From the NCBI GenBank assembly GCA_028277585.1, contig JANQFY010000340.1, positions 1 through 63,395 on the forward strand: 63,395 nt of DNA. Direction: 5' to 3'. Both the position numbers and the translations under genes were made by a program. Source of the stretch: Sedimentisphaerales bacterium (lineage in GTDB: Bacteria; Planctomycetota; Phycisphaerae; Sedimentisphaerales; Anaerobacaceae). The notes beneath the pieces were generated by a model. The model was not told the origin of the DNA. It saw only the letters and a program-made list of their open reading frames with translations, and made no database searches. Below, in pieces: positions 8,853 to 17,614 of the stretch (within the stretch, counting starts at the first letter, position 1; every line of letters starts with the position of its first letter).

Positions 8853-9593
8853 ATGGACGAACAGAAGATGGAACAGACCCTCGTATTGATCAAGCCGGAC
8901 GCCCTCAAAAACTCCGTCACCGGGTTCATCCTTTCGCAATTATCTGAATACCATACCGGCTCCCGGTTTGCCGCGACCAAGATCGTCAATGTCAACAAGC
9001 TCCTGGCCGAGGAGCACTACATCGAGCATGTTGAGAAGCCATTCTTCCCCGCCCTGCTCGAATACATCACCGGCAAGGTTCATTACCCCGCCGACGCGTG
9101 GAAGCGGCGCGTGATCGCGATCGTCTACCAGGGCCCCAACGCGCTACACACCATTCGTCAGATGGCCGGGCCGACCAACCCGCACAAGGCCCGCGACGAA
9201 AGGCCCGGCTGCCTGCGAGCCCTGGGCACGGTGGTCCCGATCTACGACGACGAAGGGAAGATGATCAGCGACCGGCTGGACAACCTGATCCACGCCTCGG
9301 CCAACCATGAGGACGCCGAGCGGGAGATCAAACTCTGGTTCATCCCCCACGACATTCCGCCGCTCATGCGGGGCTACGACACCGAGGTTTGCCAGACCCA
9401 CTACTACTACAAGGACGGGCAGCTCTTCACCCACTATGAGCCGGGCAGTATATTTCTCCTGGCGCCGGGTGACGTCGCCTGGAAGACGGACCTGGAGATC
9501 CTCCAGAACCATACCCCCGAGACACCCGCCCAGGGCGGCCTGAACAAAGTCGTCGCCAAGTACCTCATCAACAGAACCGCCCAGGAGCAGTAA
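8853..9593 (+). CDS. ndk: nucleoside-diphosphate kinase with C-terminal extension
   Basis: Residues 6-163 match NDK: EQTLVLIKPDAL at the N-terminus, the ARDERPGCLRALG nucleotide-binding part, and the phosphohistidine H147 in NLIHASANHEDAEREI. The enzyme moves the gamma-phosphate between NTPs and NDPs. At 246 residues it is about 100 longer than usual. There is an insertion-like stretch before the Kpn-loop region and an unrecognised tail of about 80 residues after LWF (RGYDTEVCQTHYYYKDG and following). The start could also be the internal Met6. A terminator follows. Confidence 0.9.
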   Translation: MDEQKMEQTLVLIKPDALKNSVTGFILSQLSEYHTGSRFAATKIVNVNKLLAEEHYIEHVEKPFFPALLEYITGKVHYPADAWKRRVIAIVYQGPNALHTIRQMAGPTNPHKARDERPGCLRALGTVVPIYDDEGKMISDRLDNLIHASANHEDAEREIKLWFIPHDIPPLMRGYDTEVCQTHYYYKDGQLFTHYEPGSIFLLAPGDVAWKTDLEILQNHTPETPAQGGLNKVVAKYLINRTAQEQ

Positions 9594-9637
9594 GCCCTTG
9601 CTCGCGGCGCGCAACTGACTCGTTCGTCCGAATCAAC

Positions 9638-9670
9638 CTACCCTCGCCACGGAGGCGAGGGTAGTCTTAT
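9638..9670. terminator. terminator between convergent ndk and the PEP-CTERM gene
   Basis: An 11-bp perfect stem CTACCCTCGCC (9638-9648) with GGCGAGGGTAG (9654-9664) and loop ACGGA is followed by TCTTAT. It sits between two converging genes and may serve both. Confidence 0.8.
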
Positions 9671-9733
9671 CGGACAGCCCAAGGCCATCCTGCCGAGCGA
9701 CTCCTTGTTCCGAACCAGCCCCACGTGCGCCTC

Positions 9734-10435
9734 TCACCTGAGTTTTCGGTTGAGGCGCGTATACCCTACCAGGCCGGACGCCACAAGCAACAGGCTTGAG
9801 GGCAGGGGAACGGCTGGCACTGTTCGTTCTGCTGCTACAGTTAGATAGGCATCGTCAAAGACAAAATCGCCGAATACCCGGTTGATGTTGATGCGCAGGA
9901 TGCCGTCGGTTAGATACGAAGCCGGTATCGAATAGTGGCGCCACACCCCAACGACCTCGCAGACACCTTGGCCAACACCGTCCAAGCTCAATTCATACAG
10001 TTCAGGCTCTGGTACAGAACCGACTTGTTCAACGTACGAGGCCGGCACAAACCCGCGTCTTCCACTGCCGTCCAGTACGAAGAGCCACTCCCCCACGTCC
10101 CTTAATACGTATACCTTCTCGCCTTCGTGTATGGTCAGTTCCTCATCGTCTGCCCCCTCAAAATCAAACATCATAGAGCCATAGGACGCGATGGCAGGGT
10201 CGTCATCGTCATCGATCAGACGCATTGCCAACGTTGCACTGGTCAGGTTGTCGATCGCCGGGTCGTACCCGTTGTCGGTGATATCATGGCGATAATGCAA
10301 ATCCGCTGAACCGATGTACACGGGAGCAGCGAAAGGGTCGTGGTTTGTGAAGACGACAGGCCCCGCCTCGGCAACCTGGAGATGGCCGACAATCATCGCT
10401 AGAATGGCTATGCACCAATGAGCACGACAATTCAT
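9734..10435 (-). CDS. PEP-CTERM exported protein with an inserted SH3-like domain
   Basis: The product has 233 residues. A signal peptide covers residues 1-24. A beta-sandwich begins with LHYRHDITDNGYDPAIDNLTSA and DDDDDPA and resumes later with YLTDGILRININRVFGDFVF. The C-terminus is a PEP-CTERM-type signal: VPLPSS, a hydrophobic helix, then a basic YTRLNRKLR end. Between the two halves, residues about 86-138 read like a eukaryotic-type SH3 domain: MFDFEGADDEELTIHEGE (ALYDF plus EL..GE), GEWLFV (binding-face Trp) and GFVPASYVEQV (P..YV). The protein is probably surface-sorted by an exosortase, none of which is in this window. No function is known. Confidence 0.75.
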   Translation of the reverse strand: MNCRAHWCIAILAMIVGHLQVAEAGPVVFTNHDPFAAPVYIGSADLHYRHDITDNGYDPAIDNLTSATLAMRLIDDDDDPAIASYGSMMFDFEGADDEELTIHEGEKVYVLRDVGEWLFVLDGSGRRGFVPASYVEQVGSVPEPELYELSLDGVGQGVCEVVGVWRHYSIPASYLTDGILRININRVFGDFVFDDAYLTVAAERTVPAVPLPSSLLLVASGLVGYTRLNRKLR

Positions 10436-10743
10436 TCTGTTCCTCCCAAGTCACATATCGATCAATTCGGTCAGTGGCGATCGATGAGAACGGACCTGCT
10501 TATGCGCATCCTCCAGAGCACCAGACCATATTCGGAACGTCGGAACCTTCCGCACATGGGGTCTGGGGAGGAAAGTAGCCCGCCGAAGGCCGCTTCGCTA
10601 TCCGGCCCAACTCCCCGCAACCGCACGCCTCAATGCTTCTCCAAGGGCTCATTATAGCAGAATACACCGGATGAGGCAAGTGAATACTAGGTGCGAAAGG
10701 AGTGAAACCAGTTTCGTAGGATGGGCAGGTTTTGTTGTATCAA
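10436..10743. other. intergenic region between the PEP-CTERM gene and the IS
   Basis: No gene is visible. It holds the minus-strand promoter at 10651-10679 and, at 10711-10729, a GTTTCGTAGGATGGGCAG stretch whose complement recurs at 26354-26371. The IS481-like left end begins at 10744. Confidence 0.6.
10651..10679 (-). promoter_or_regulatory. promoter of the SH3/PEP-CTERM gene
   Basis: On the minus strand, TTGCCT (10679-10674) and TATAAT (10656-10651) are 17 bp apart. They lie about 215 bp upstream of the start codon, which gives a long leader. Confidence 0.5.
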
Positions 10744-10791
10744 TGTACATGGGTAGCAATCTTTGAAGAGACATAGGTGGCGCTGGGGTAC

Positions 10792-10830
10792 AATCCTCCT
10801 TTCTGGAGCGTAGCGGAAGAAAGGAGGATT
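10792..10830 (+). promoter_or_regulatory. hairpin sequestering the transposase ribosome binding site
   Basis: A perfect 13-bp stem (10792-10804 with 10818-10830) and a 13-nt loop place the AAAGGAGG ribosome binding site inside the right arm, 3 bases before ATG 10834. Transcripts reading in from outside would fold it and block translation. A promoter starting inside the stem would not. This is a known style of self-limitation in other IS families. Confidence 0.75.
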
Positions 10831-10833
10831 TCG

Positions 10834-11866
10834 ATGCCCTGGAAAGGAGTCGCCACCGTGTTCGATGTCCGATTGAGTTTCGTCAGGCACGTGCTGGGCG
10901 GAACGCCTTTGGCTGAACTCTGTCGCCAATATGGCGTCTCCCGCAAGACAGGCTACAAGTGGCTCAGCCGATACCGTCGCTTCGGTTCATCGGGACTGCG
11001 AGATCGGTCCCGACGCCCACACCACAGCCCACAGCGGACCGAGACGACCATTGAACAGGCGATTGTCGCAGTGCACGACCGCTACCATTGGGGAGCGGCC
11101 AAGATTCGTGCCCATTTGACCAGGACGACGTCTCTGGCGATCCCTTCTGTCACGACGGTGCATGCGATTCTCAAGCGAAATGCACGCGTCCACGAAGTGC
11201 CCACACCAACCCCGCCGCTCCAACGCTTCGAGGCGCCGGGCGCCAACCAACTTTGGCAAATGGATTTCAAGGCGCATCTGGAAATCCAACGTCGCCCCGT
11301 CTATCCCCTGACGATCCTCGACGATCATTCTCGCTACTTGCTGGCCGTCACGTCCTGCCCCAATACGCAATATCCGACCGCCTGGACCGTCTTGTGGAAC
11401 GTCATGGGCCAGGTGGGAATGCCCGAAGCGATCCTTTCAGACAACTACTTCGGCAACCGCGGACGGATCGGTATTTCCTGGTTTGAAAGCCGCCTGGTGC
11501 GTCTGGGAATCAGCCCACGCCACGGCCGAATCTACCACCCGCAAACCCAAGGCAAGGTCGAACGCCTCCATGGCACCCTGCAACGTGAGTTGTTTCCCTA
11601 TCTCGACACGTCCTCGCTGGAAGCCCAGTGTACGATCGCGACCGAATGCCTTGCCGTCTATTGAATACCCACCCCATAGTCTGCTTCGCAAAGTCCATCC
11701 CGCCGGCTGCATCAGTTTCCACAACTGCCGCATTCTCGTCGGGATGGGCGTCGCCGGTCAATACGTCCGGGTGGAGGAACACAACCAGACCGTGCGCCTC
11801 TTCTATGGCGACCGTCAAGTTCGCCTCGTGCCCTCGGCTAGACTGCAAGCTAACCGTCTGATATAA
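10834..11866 (+). pseudogene. IS481-type DDE transposase, frameshifted and internally deleted
   Basis: The first frame (10834-11664) holds an N-terminal helix-turn-helix (LAELCRQYGVSRKTGYKWLSR) and the DDE integrase core: WQMDFKAH (first Asp), AILSDNYFG (second Asp) and GKVERLHGTLQRE (Glu). It stops after CLAVY, where family members continue with a YN..RPHE-like region. The conserved tail (LLRKVHPAGCIS through GQYVRVEE) follows in another frame to 11866. A deletion plus frameshift near 11640-11665 therefore inactivates it. The start is set by the AAAGGAGG site; an upstream frame extension is not translated. Confidence 0.88.
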
Positions 11867-11908
11867 CAGCGCCACCTATCTCTCTTGAAAACGTGTAACC
11901 TATGTCTC

Positions 11909-12390
11909 ACGAATGCACATTGTTGCCCATGCGGTTCTTGTGACGGATGAGAACGTCTCCGGCGAGAATGCCTCCCTGAATCGACTCGACCGGCGACGCT
12001 TGCGACTATCAGCCCAGGACCGAGAACGGCCGCTATGATTTGCATAGGCTCCAGAAGGCCATCTGGGGCCGCCTCGGCTACACCCAGGGCAGGAAGCGGA
12101 GTCTGTAGCCCTGCACTTTGGACTACTAGGAACAGACCCTATTCAGCCGTAACACATTACCGAAAAAGTAGTTACAGACCGATAATTACGACCTATGGTT
12201 CTATCGGCCGAGTCTCGTGTGGCGTGCATGGCACGCCGCTCCCCCTTCGACGCACGCGATGCGACGGATGCGACCGAAGCCCCACGCCTACGCAGCCCAC
12301 AGCGGTGACCTTTCATATATCGGCATTGCGGCGCCGTTTACACCTTGTGCTATTCCGTTCTTTATCCACCAAATAAAGTACCGGACCCCT
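11909..12390. other. intergenic region with a possible gene remnant
   Basis: No intact gene is seen. A plus-strand frame ending at TAG 12106-12108 (about 11980-12108) reads GDACDYQPRTENGRYDLHR and QKAIWGRLGY. It looks protein-like and may be the 3' stump of a gene cut by the IS, but I cannot name it. The remainder to 12390 shows nothing recognisable. Confidence 0.35.
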
Positions 12391-12897
12391 TTAGTTCTCG
12401 GGGGACGAATCGACGCGGCAAGCCTTGCGGCCCTCTATCTCCCACCAGAGCACATACAAGTAGGTGAGGTTGCCCTCGAATGACACATCCAACTCTTGTT
12501 CGATATCGCGCGGTGTCAACCCGGTGATATCCTTAACGACGTGGAAGAGCCAGTTATGGCCTCCTTTCATTTCCTCTATGGCTAGCGGAAGAAGGGGTCT
12601 GCCCAGCCGCACCATCTCCAGATAGGCTTCACAGTCGAAATCAACAGTCATGTTTGAACTCACTGTGACGTGGGGACTACGGCGGTGTTCGTCCCATTGC
12701 CTGAGGAGTTGCTGAAACTCCTGCCGCAGCTCAGAATCCGTCGACGCAGCATCATTGACGTCGGTTGCAGCGACCACGGCGCAGTCCTTCGTGGCTCCCG
12801 AGCGCTCCGCTCGTTCCCCACTCGACCGGCATTGGCAACATGCCAGCGCCAGGAACACAAAAACAATCGAGGTGAACAGCGTCTTCATCTTCGTCAT
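12391..12897 (-). CDS. hypothetical lipoprotein
   Basis: The product has 168 residues. An N-terminal hydrophobic stretch ends FLALACCQC, a plausible lipobox with the acylated Cys near residue 20. The mature part has an acidic/Gln-rich linker (ELRQEFQQLLRQWDEH) and a helical region RPLLPLAIEEMKGGHNWLFHVVKDITG. I recognise no domain. Met4 is an alternative start. The base composition is less GC-rich than the neighbouring metabolic genes, and the gene lies in the accessory stretch beside the IS. Confidence 0.6.
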   Translation of the reverse strand: MTKMKTLFTSIVFVFLALACCQCRSSGERAERSGATKDCAVVAATDVNDAASTDSELRQEFQQLLRQWDEHRRSPHVTVSSNMTVDFDCEAYLEMVRLGRPLLPLAIEEMKGGHNWLFHVVKDITGLTPRDIEQELDVSFEGNLTYLYVLWWEIEGRKACRVDSSPEN

Positions 12898-13131
12898 CTC
12901 CCATGACCGTCAGTGACGGACCTATTTCCCACGAGATCGAATGTCGGGTGGTCTCCCTCGCAAGGCTTCCCGTTGCCCTATCTTAGACTGGTGCACGTGT
13001 CACGTCAACGCGAGAAGATGAACCGCACTCCTTTAGTTCTACTCCTTCAGTTCTGTGGCAATGGGTAGGAACGAACGGGGCGGACGATTCGGTGCGCGAT
13101 GCATACCCGCCGGGAACAAACATTGAACGGC

Positions 13132-13256
13132 CCCGTAGGGGCAGGTCCCCGTGCCTGCCCTCCCGCCGAAGACCAGCGTCGTTGGGGATTCGGATTAGGC
13201 GCCACAGGGAGCGACCGGTCTGGTGAAGGGCAACCACAGGGGGTTGCCCCTACGGG
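13132..13256. mobile_element. 125-bp MITE-like element with GTAGG...CCTAC ends
   Basis: Perfect 12-bp terminal inverted repeats CCCGTAGGGGCA (13132-13143) and TGCCCCTACGGG (13245-13256) flank a non-coding core. Hairpins sit next to each end (GGGGCAGG...CCTGCCC, and GGGCAACC...GGTTGCCC). The GTAGG/CCTAC edges are shared with the element at 29903-29953. Confidence 0.75.
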
Positions 13257-13401
13257 AACCAGAGGACGGCGGTACATTGTCCATCCGGCTCCGGAGCACC
13301 TCTCGGAGATATCCGGGGCGACCCACCTCCCGAGATATCGCGACATGCCCTTTGGCATACGCCCTTATGCGTAGGCCACGCCCCCTGGTTGGGGAATTGG
13401 C

Positions 13402-13430
13402 TTGACGGCGGGGGCTCGAAGCAATAGCCT
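13402..13430 (+). promoter_or_regulatory. candidate pgk promoter
   Basis: TTGACG (13402-13407) and TAGCCT (13425-13430) are 17 bp apart, about 65 bp before the pgk ATG. The -10 is weak. Confidence 0.4.
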
Positions 13431-13496
13431 AGCCCACCGACTGGGCAGTTGAATCGCTGCCAAGAGACTTCGAACGGATAGGATTTGGATTGGATT

Positions 13497-14735
13497 ATGG
13501 CTAAGAAGACAGTAGCTGACATCGACGTAAAGGGCAAGAAGGTCATCATGCGGTGCGATTTCAACGTGCCGCTGGACGCCGACTGCAACATCACCAGCGA
13601 CGATCGCATCGTCAAGGCGCTGCCCACGATCAAGACCATCCTGGACGGCGGCGGCTCGCTGATCCTGATGAGCCACCTGGGCCGTCCCAAGGGCCAGCGG
13701 AACGAGAAGATGTCCCTGGCGCCGGTCGCCAAGCGGCTCTCGGAACTGCTGGGCATCGACGTGGCGCTGGCGCCGGACTGCGTGGGCGACGAGACCAAGG
13801 CGATGGCTGCGGCCCTGCAGGATGGGCAGGTCCTGCTCCTGGAGAACCTGCGGTTCAACCCGCAGGAGACGATCAAGGACAAGGCCGCCAAGGAAGACGC
13901 CCAACTGCGTCAGGCCAAGGACGAGTTCGCCAAGCAACTGGCGGATATGGCGGACATCTACGTCGACGACGCCTTCGGGACTGCCCACCGCGATAACGCC
14001 TCGATGTACACCGTCGCCCAGATGATGGGGGACAAGCCCAAGGTCGCCGGCTTCCTGATCGAGAAGGAGCTGAAGTTCCTGGGCGAGACGCTGAAGGCCC
14101 CGGAGCGGCCCTTCGTCGCCATCCTCGGCGGCGCCAAGGTTTCCGACAAGATCGGCGTCATCGAGAACCTGCTCGACAAGGTCGACGCCATCGTCATCGG
14201 CGGCGCCATGGCCTACACCTTCTTCAAGGCCCAGGGCAAGCAGATCGGTAAGAGCCTGTGCGAGGACGACTTCGTCGACAAGGCGACGCAACTGCTCGGC
14301 CAGGCCAAAGAGGCCGGCTGCGAGGTCGTCCTGCCCGTCGATTCCGTGGTCGCCCAGGAAGTCAAGGCGGGCGCCGCGAACGAAGTCGCCGGCGAGAACA
14401 TCGCCGACGGTTGGCTGGGCCTGGACATCGGGCCGGAAAGCTCCAAGCTGTTCGCCGACAAACTCGCGGGCGCCAAGACCGTCGTCTGGAACGGGCCGAT
14501 GGGCGTCTTCGAGATGGCCCCCTTCGATGAGGGCACCAAGGCGGTCGCCCTGTCGGTCGCCGAGGCCACCAAGGGCGGCGCCAAGAGCATCGTCGGCGGC
14601 GGCGACAGCGCCAGCGCCGTCAAGAAGCTCGGACTGGTCGAGAAGATCAGCCATATCTCCACCGGCGGCGGCGCCTCGCTCGAATTCCTCGAGGGCAAGC
14701 AGTTCGTCTGCCTCGAGATCCTCGACGAGAAGTAG
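13497..14735 (+). CDS. pgk: phosphoglycerate kinase
   Basis: The product has 412 residues and is full length for PGK. It shows RCDFNVPLD and SHLGRPKG of the N-terminal substrate domain and the C-terminal nucleotide region with the GGGDSASA phosphate loop. It converts 1,3-bisphosphoglycerate and ADP to 3-phosphoglycerate and ATP. ATG 13497 is preferred to the upstream in-frame TTG at 13485 because [10 protein letters not shown] is the normal family start. rpe follows on the same strand after 123 bp. Confidence 0.97.
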   Translation: MAKKTVADIDVKGKKVIMRCDFNVPLDADCNITSDDRIVKALPTIKTILDGGGSLILMSHLGRPKGQRNEKMSLAPVAKRLSELLGIDVALAPDCVGDETKAMAAALQDGQVLLLENLRFNPQETIKDKAAKEDAQLRQAKDEFAKQLADMADIYVDDAFGTAHRDNASMYTVAQMMGDKPKVAGFLIEKELKFLGETLKAPERPFVAILGGAKVSDKIGVIENLLDKVDAIVIGGAMAYTFFKAQGKQIGKSLCEDDFVDKATQLLGQAKEAGCEVVLPVDSVVAQEVKAGAANEVAGENIADGWLGLDIGPESSKLFADKLAGAKTVVWNGPMGVFEMAPFDEGTKAVALSVAEATKGGAKSIVGGGDSASAVKKLGLVEKISHISTGGGASLEFLEGKQFVCLEILDEK

Positions 14736-14759
14736 GATCGCCAGTTAGAGTGAAATCAC

Positions 14760-14818
14760 CCGGGCGGGCGGGACGGCGCCGGGACCTTCAATCGGGTCCA
14801 GGAGGCCGGCCCGCCCGG
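14760..14818. repeat. long inverted repeat CCGGGCGGGC...GCCCGCCCGG
   Basis: Perfect 10-bp arms (14760-14769 and 14809-14818) flank a 39-nt GC-rich loop between pgk and rpe. There is no T-tract, so it is more likely an RNA processing or stability element than a terminator. Confidence 0.45.
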
Positions 14819-14858
14819 ATCATATTGACAGCAACCAAGCGAGGGACAGGGCCGAGAT

Positions 14859-15524
14859 ATGCAATTGCCGAAACCGGGAACCGTCGAGATTGCGCCGTCG
14901 ATCCTGAGCGCCGATTTTGCCAAACTGGGCGACGAGATCGCCGAGGTCGAGGCCGCGGGCGTCAATATGGTGCACCTGGACGTCATGGACGGGCATTTCG
15001 TCCCGAATCTGACGATCGGGCCGGCCATCATCGGTAAGATCCGCCCCCACAGCAAACTGTTCTTCGACAGCCACCTGATGATCAGCGAGCCGGGCAAGTA
15101 CATCGAAGCCTTCGCCGACGCCGGCGTCGACAACATCACCTTCCACATCGAGGTGGTCGACGAGCCGGAGAAGATGGTCGAGAGAATACGCGATCTGGGC
15201 TGCTGCGTCGGGATCACCCTGAACCCCGAAACCCCCGTTTCCGCTATCGAGAAGGTCGCTCCCCTGTGCGATATGGTCCTGGTCATGACCATCCACCCCG
15301 GCTTCGGGGGCCAGAAGCTCATGCCGGAAATCGCCAGGAAGATCATCGAAATCCGCCGAATCGTGGGCCCGGACATCCGGATCGAGGTCGACGGGGGCAT
15401 CGACCCGAAAACCACGCCCATCGTCGTCTCCTACGGCGCCGACACCCTGGTGGCCGGCACCGCCGTTTTCGGGCGGCCCGACCGGGCGGCCGCCATCGAG
15501 GCCCTCAGAGAAGCGGCCCGGTAA
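14859..15524 (+). CDS. rpe: ribulose-phosphate 3-epimerase
   Basis: The product has 221 residues and is a typical single-domain TIM barrel. Motifs are APSILSADFA, the metal/catalytic HLDVMDGHFVPN, the MTIHPGFGGQK phosphate loop, and EVDGGID with the second catalytic Asp. It interconverts ribulose 5-phosphate and xylulose 5-phosphate in the pentose phosphate pathway. It lies between pgk and accD on the same strand. Confidence 0.97.
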   Translation: MQLPKPGTVEIAPSILSADFAKLGDEIAEVEAAGVNMVHLDVMDGHFVPNLTIGPAIIGKIRPHSKLFFDSHLMISEPGKYIEAFADAGVDNITFHIEVVDEPEKMVERIRDLGCCVGITLNPETPVSAIEKVAPLCDMVLVMTIHPGFGGQKLMPEIARKIIEIRRIVGPDIRIEVDGGIDPKTTPIVVSYGADTLVAGTAVFGRPDRAAAIEALREAAR

Positions 15525-15649
15525 GTTCTCGTAGCCATTTCCACGCGTTTCTGGTATAGTGTGCGTACCTGCGCGGGCTGATTCCCCAGGATCGCCCGGC
15601 GGCTGATGGACAAAACAACAGGTCACCATTGGGACATGACGGCATAAGC

Positions 15650-16495
15650 ATGGCAAAGAAAGCAAAGGCAACCTGGAACGGCTTCTCCCTGAAGCCCCGT
15701 AAAGAAATGCCCGAAGGGCTCTGGGTCAAGTGCCCCGGCTGCGAGCACATGCTCTACAAAAGCGCCGTCGAGAAGAACCGCGAGGTGTGCCCCTCCTGCA
15801 ACCACCACTTCCGGATCGGGGCCGGCACGCGCATCCAGTACCTCGTCGACGAGGACTCCTTCCAGCCGATCAGCGAGAACATGGTCTCGGGCGATCCGCT
15901 CGATTTCAAGTTCCGCGGCACGACCTACAAGGCCCGGATGAAAGCCGACGAGAAGAAGTCCGGCGTCCTGGAAGGCATGCAGATCGGCAAGGCCTTCATC
16001 AAGGGCCGCGGCGTCGTCCTGGGCGTGATGGAGCCGAACTTCCTGATGGGCTCGATGGGCGCCGTTGTGGGCGAGAAGTTCTGCCTGGCCGTCGAGAAGG
16101 CGACCGATGAGTCACTGCCGCTCGTGGTCGTCGCCTGCTCCGGCGGGGCCCGCATGCACGAGGGCGTCGTTTCGCTGGGCCAGATGGCCAAGACCTCGAC
16201 CGCCCTGGCCCGCTTCAACGAGAACAAGGGACTCTTCATCTCCGTCCTGGCCGACCCCACCACCGGCGGCGTCACCGCCAGCTTCGCCATGCTGGGCGAC
16301 GTCATCATCGCCGAGCCCAAGGCCCAGATCGGTTTCGCCGGGCCGCGGACCATCGCCGAGACGATCAAGGTCGAGTTGCCCGAAGGCTTCCAGACCGCCG
16401 AGTTCATGCTCGAGCATGGCTTCGTGGACATGATCGTCGACCGCGCAGACCTGCGCAGCGAGATCGCCCGCCTGATCGACTACACGCAGAAGTAA
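15650..16495 (+). CDS. accD: acetyl-CoA carboxylase carboxyltransferase beta subunit
   Basis: The product has 281 residues. An N-terminal zinc ribbon (CPGC...CPSC) is followed by a crotonase-like carboxyltransferase core with ACSGGARMHEG and ADPTTGGVTASFAMLGD. It pairs with AccA, not present here, to transfer carboxyl from biotin to acetyl-CoA and form malonyl-CoA. ATG 15650 (MAKKAKATW) is preferred to an upstream TTG because family proteins start close to the ribbon. A TATAGT at 15555-15560 may be the -10 of its promoter. Confidence 0.95.
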   Translation: MAKKAKATWNGFSLKPRKEMPEGLWVKCPGCEHMLYKSAVEKNREVCPSCNHHFRIGAGTRIQYLVDEDSFQPISENMVSGDPLDFKFRGTTYKARMKADEKKSGVLEGMQIGKAFIKGRGVVLGVMEPNFLMGSMGAVVGEKFCLAVEKATDESLPLVVVACSGGARMHEGVVSLGQMAKTSTALARFNENKGLFISVLADPTTGGVTASFAMLGDVIIAEPKAQIGFAGPRTIAETIKVELPEGFQTAEFMLEHGFVDMIVDRADLRSEIARLIDYTQK

Positions 16496-16532
16496 ATCCC
16501 AGGCGCCATCGGAGCCGGGAAGGAGACCGCTC

Positions 16533-17582
16533 ATGATCGGTAGACGTCTGCTCGGATTGATCGTCCTGACCCTCGCCTGGACAGCGCACGAGGTTCCCGC
16601 CATTGGGAAGTCACTGGCCGACCGTTGGGAACTGGTGGGACAGATTCTGACCGAGCCGGGATGGCATCTCTGGGGCGCTTCTCCGATCCAGGACGATAAA
16701 GGGCGCGTGCATCTGTTCGTCGCTCGCTGGCCCGTCTCCGTCGGCTGGCAACTCGGCTGGCGCCAGCACTCGGAGATTGCCCATTACGTCGCCGATAAGC
16801 CTGAGGGCCCCTTCCGTTTCGTCGAGACCGTCCTCAAGGGCGACGGCGCCGGCTGGGACGCCGTAGGCATGCACAACCCATGCATCCGCCGGGCGCGGGG
16901 CCGCTACGTGCTCTTCCACATCGCCAATTCGTGGGAGGGAGGGCGCCCCAAGCATGGACCCAACCAGCGGATCGGGCTGCGCGTCGCCGAATCGCTCGCA
17001 GGCCCCTGGCGCAAGGTCGCCAACGATGGTCTGGCCCTGGCGCCGGGCAACTGGTGCGCCGGGTCAGGCTGCGGCGTGAACAATCCCGCTTTCATTGAGG
17101 CGCCCGATGGACGCCTGTTGCTCTACTTCAAATCCAAGCCGGGCCCGACCGGCCATGTCCGCATGGGCGTGGCGGTCGCTGAGGAACTCGAAGGCCCCTG
17201 GGTCATCCAGGACGAGCCGATCACGTCGAACGACCGGGCTATCGAGGATGGGACCGCTTTCCTTTGGAACGAGAAGATCTGCCTGCTGACCACCGACAAC
17301 CACGGCATCATCGAACGAGGCGGAGGACTGCTCTGGACCTCCACCGACGGACGCCACTTCGATGGCAAGCCGCTGCACGGCTTCCACCCGCTCCGCGTCC
17401 ACCTTCAGGGCAAGGTCCCCCCCCAGGCGAAGTTCCACTATGGACGCGAGACCAAATTCGAACGACCCCAGATCCTGATGCAGAAGGGCAAACCCGCCTG
17501 GCTCTACGCCCCGTCCGGCACCGCCCTGAACGGCGAAGACGGTACCGGCGTCTTCCTGCTCCGCATGAAGACCTCAGACTGA
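16533..17582 (+). CDS. secreted five-bladed beta-propeller glycosidase (GH43/GH117-like)
   Basis: The product has 349 residues with a signal peptide to about residue 24. Propeller signatures are SPIQDDKGRVHLFVARW, GMHNPCIRRARGRYVLFH, NNPAFIEAPDGRLLLYFK and IEDGTAFLWNEKICLLTT. Acidic residues at the starts of blades fit a clan GH-F/J-type active site. The ribosome binding site GGAAGGAG precedes ATG 16533. The substrate cannot be read from the sequence. It is 37 bp behind accD but functionally unrelated. Confidence 0.7.
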   Translation: MIGRRLLGLIVLTLAWTAHEVPAIGKSLADRWELVGQILTEPGWHLWGASPIQDDKGRVHLFVARWPVSVGWQLGWRQHSEIAHYVADKPEGPFRFVETVLKGDGAGWDAVGMHNPCIRRARGRYVLFHIANSWEGGRPKHGPNQRIGLRVAESLAGPWRKVANDGLALAPGNWCAGSGCGVNNPAFIEAPDGRLLLYFKSKPGPTGHVRMGVAVAEELEGPWVIQDEPITSNDRAIEDGTAFLWNEKICLLTTDNHGIIERGGGLLWTSTDGRHFDGKPLHGFHPLRVHLQGKVPPQAKFHYGRETKFERPQILMQKGKPAWLYAPSGTALNGEDGTGVFLLRMKTSD

Positions 17583-17614
17583 AACGGTCGCCCTGCCCCT
17601 CGCGCGGGAGCAGG

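Larger units (their letters stand above)
10744..11908 (+). mobile_element. IS481-family insertion sequence (decayed)
   Basis: The element is 1165 bp. The ends are imperfect 42-bp inverted repeats (10744-10785 and 11867-11908); the inner 13 bp ATAGGTGGCGCTG are identical and the outer parts are diverged. It contains one transposase frame, which is broken near 11640-11664. No clear target-site duplication can be seen at the two flanks. Confidence 0.85.
12898..13496. other. intergenic region upstream of pgk
   Basis: No gene is visible. It contains a 125-bp MITE (13132-13256), small hairpins such as ATGCC-CTTT-GGCAT around 13345-13358, and the pgk promoter candidate at 13402-13430. Confidence 0.6.

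Noticed and set aside
10436-10743. tRNA or attachment site next to the IS
   Set aside because: No cloverleaf, no direct repeats and no integrase nearby.
12035-12376. 113-codon plus-strand frame
   Set aside because: No ribosome binding site, no protein-like pattern, biased shadow composition.
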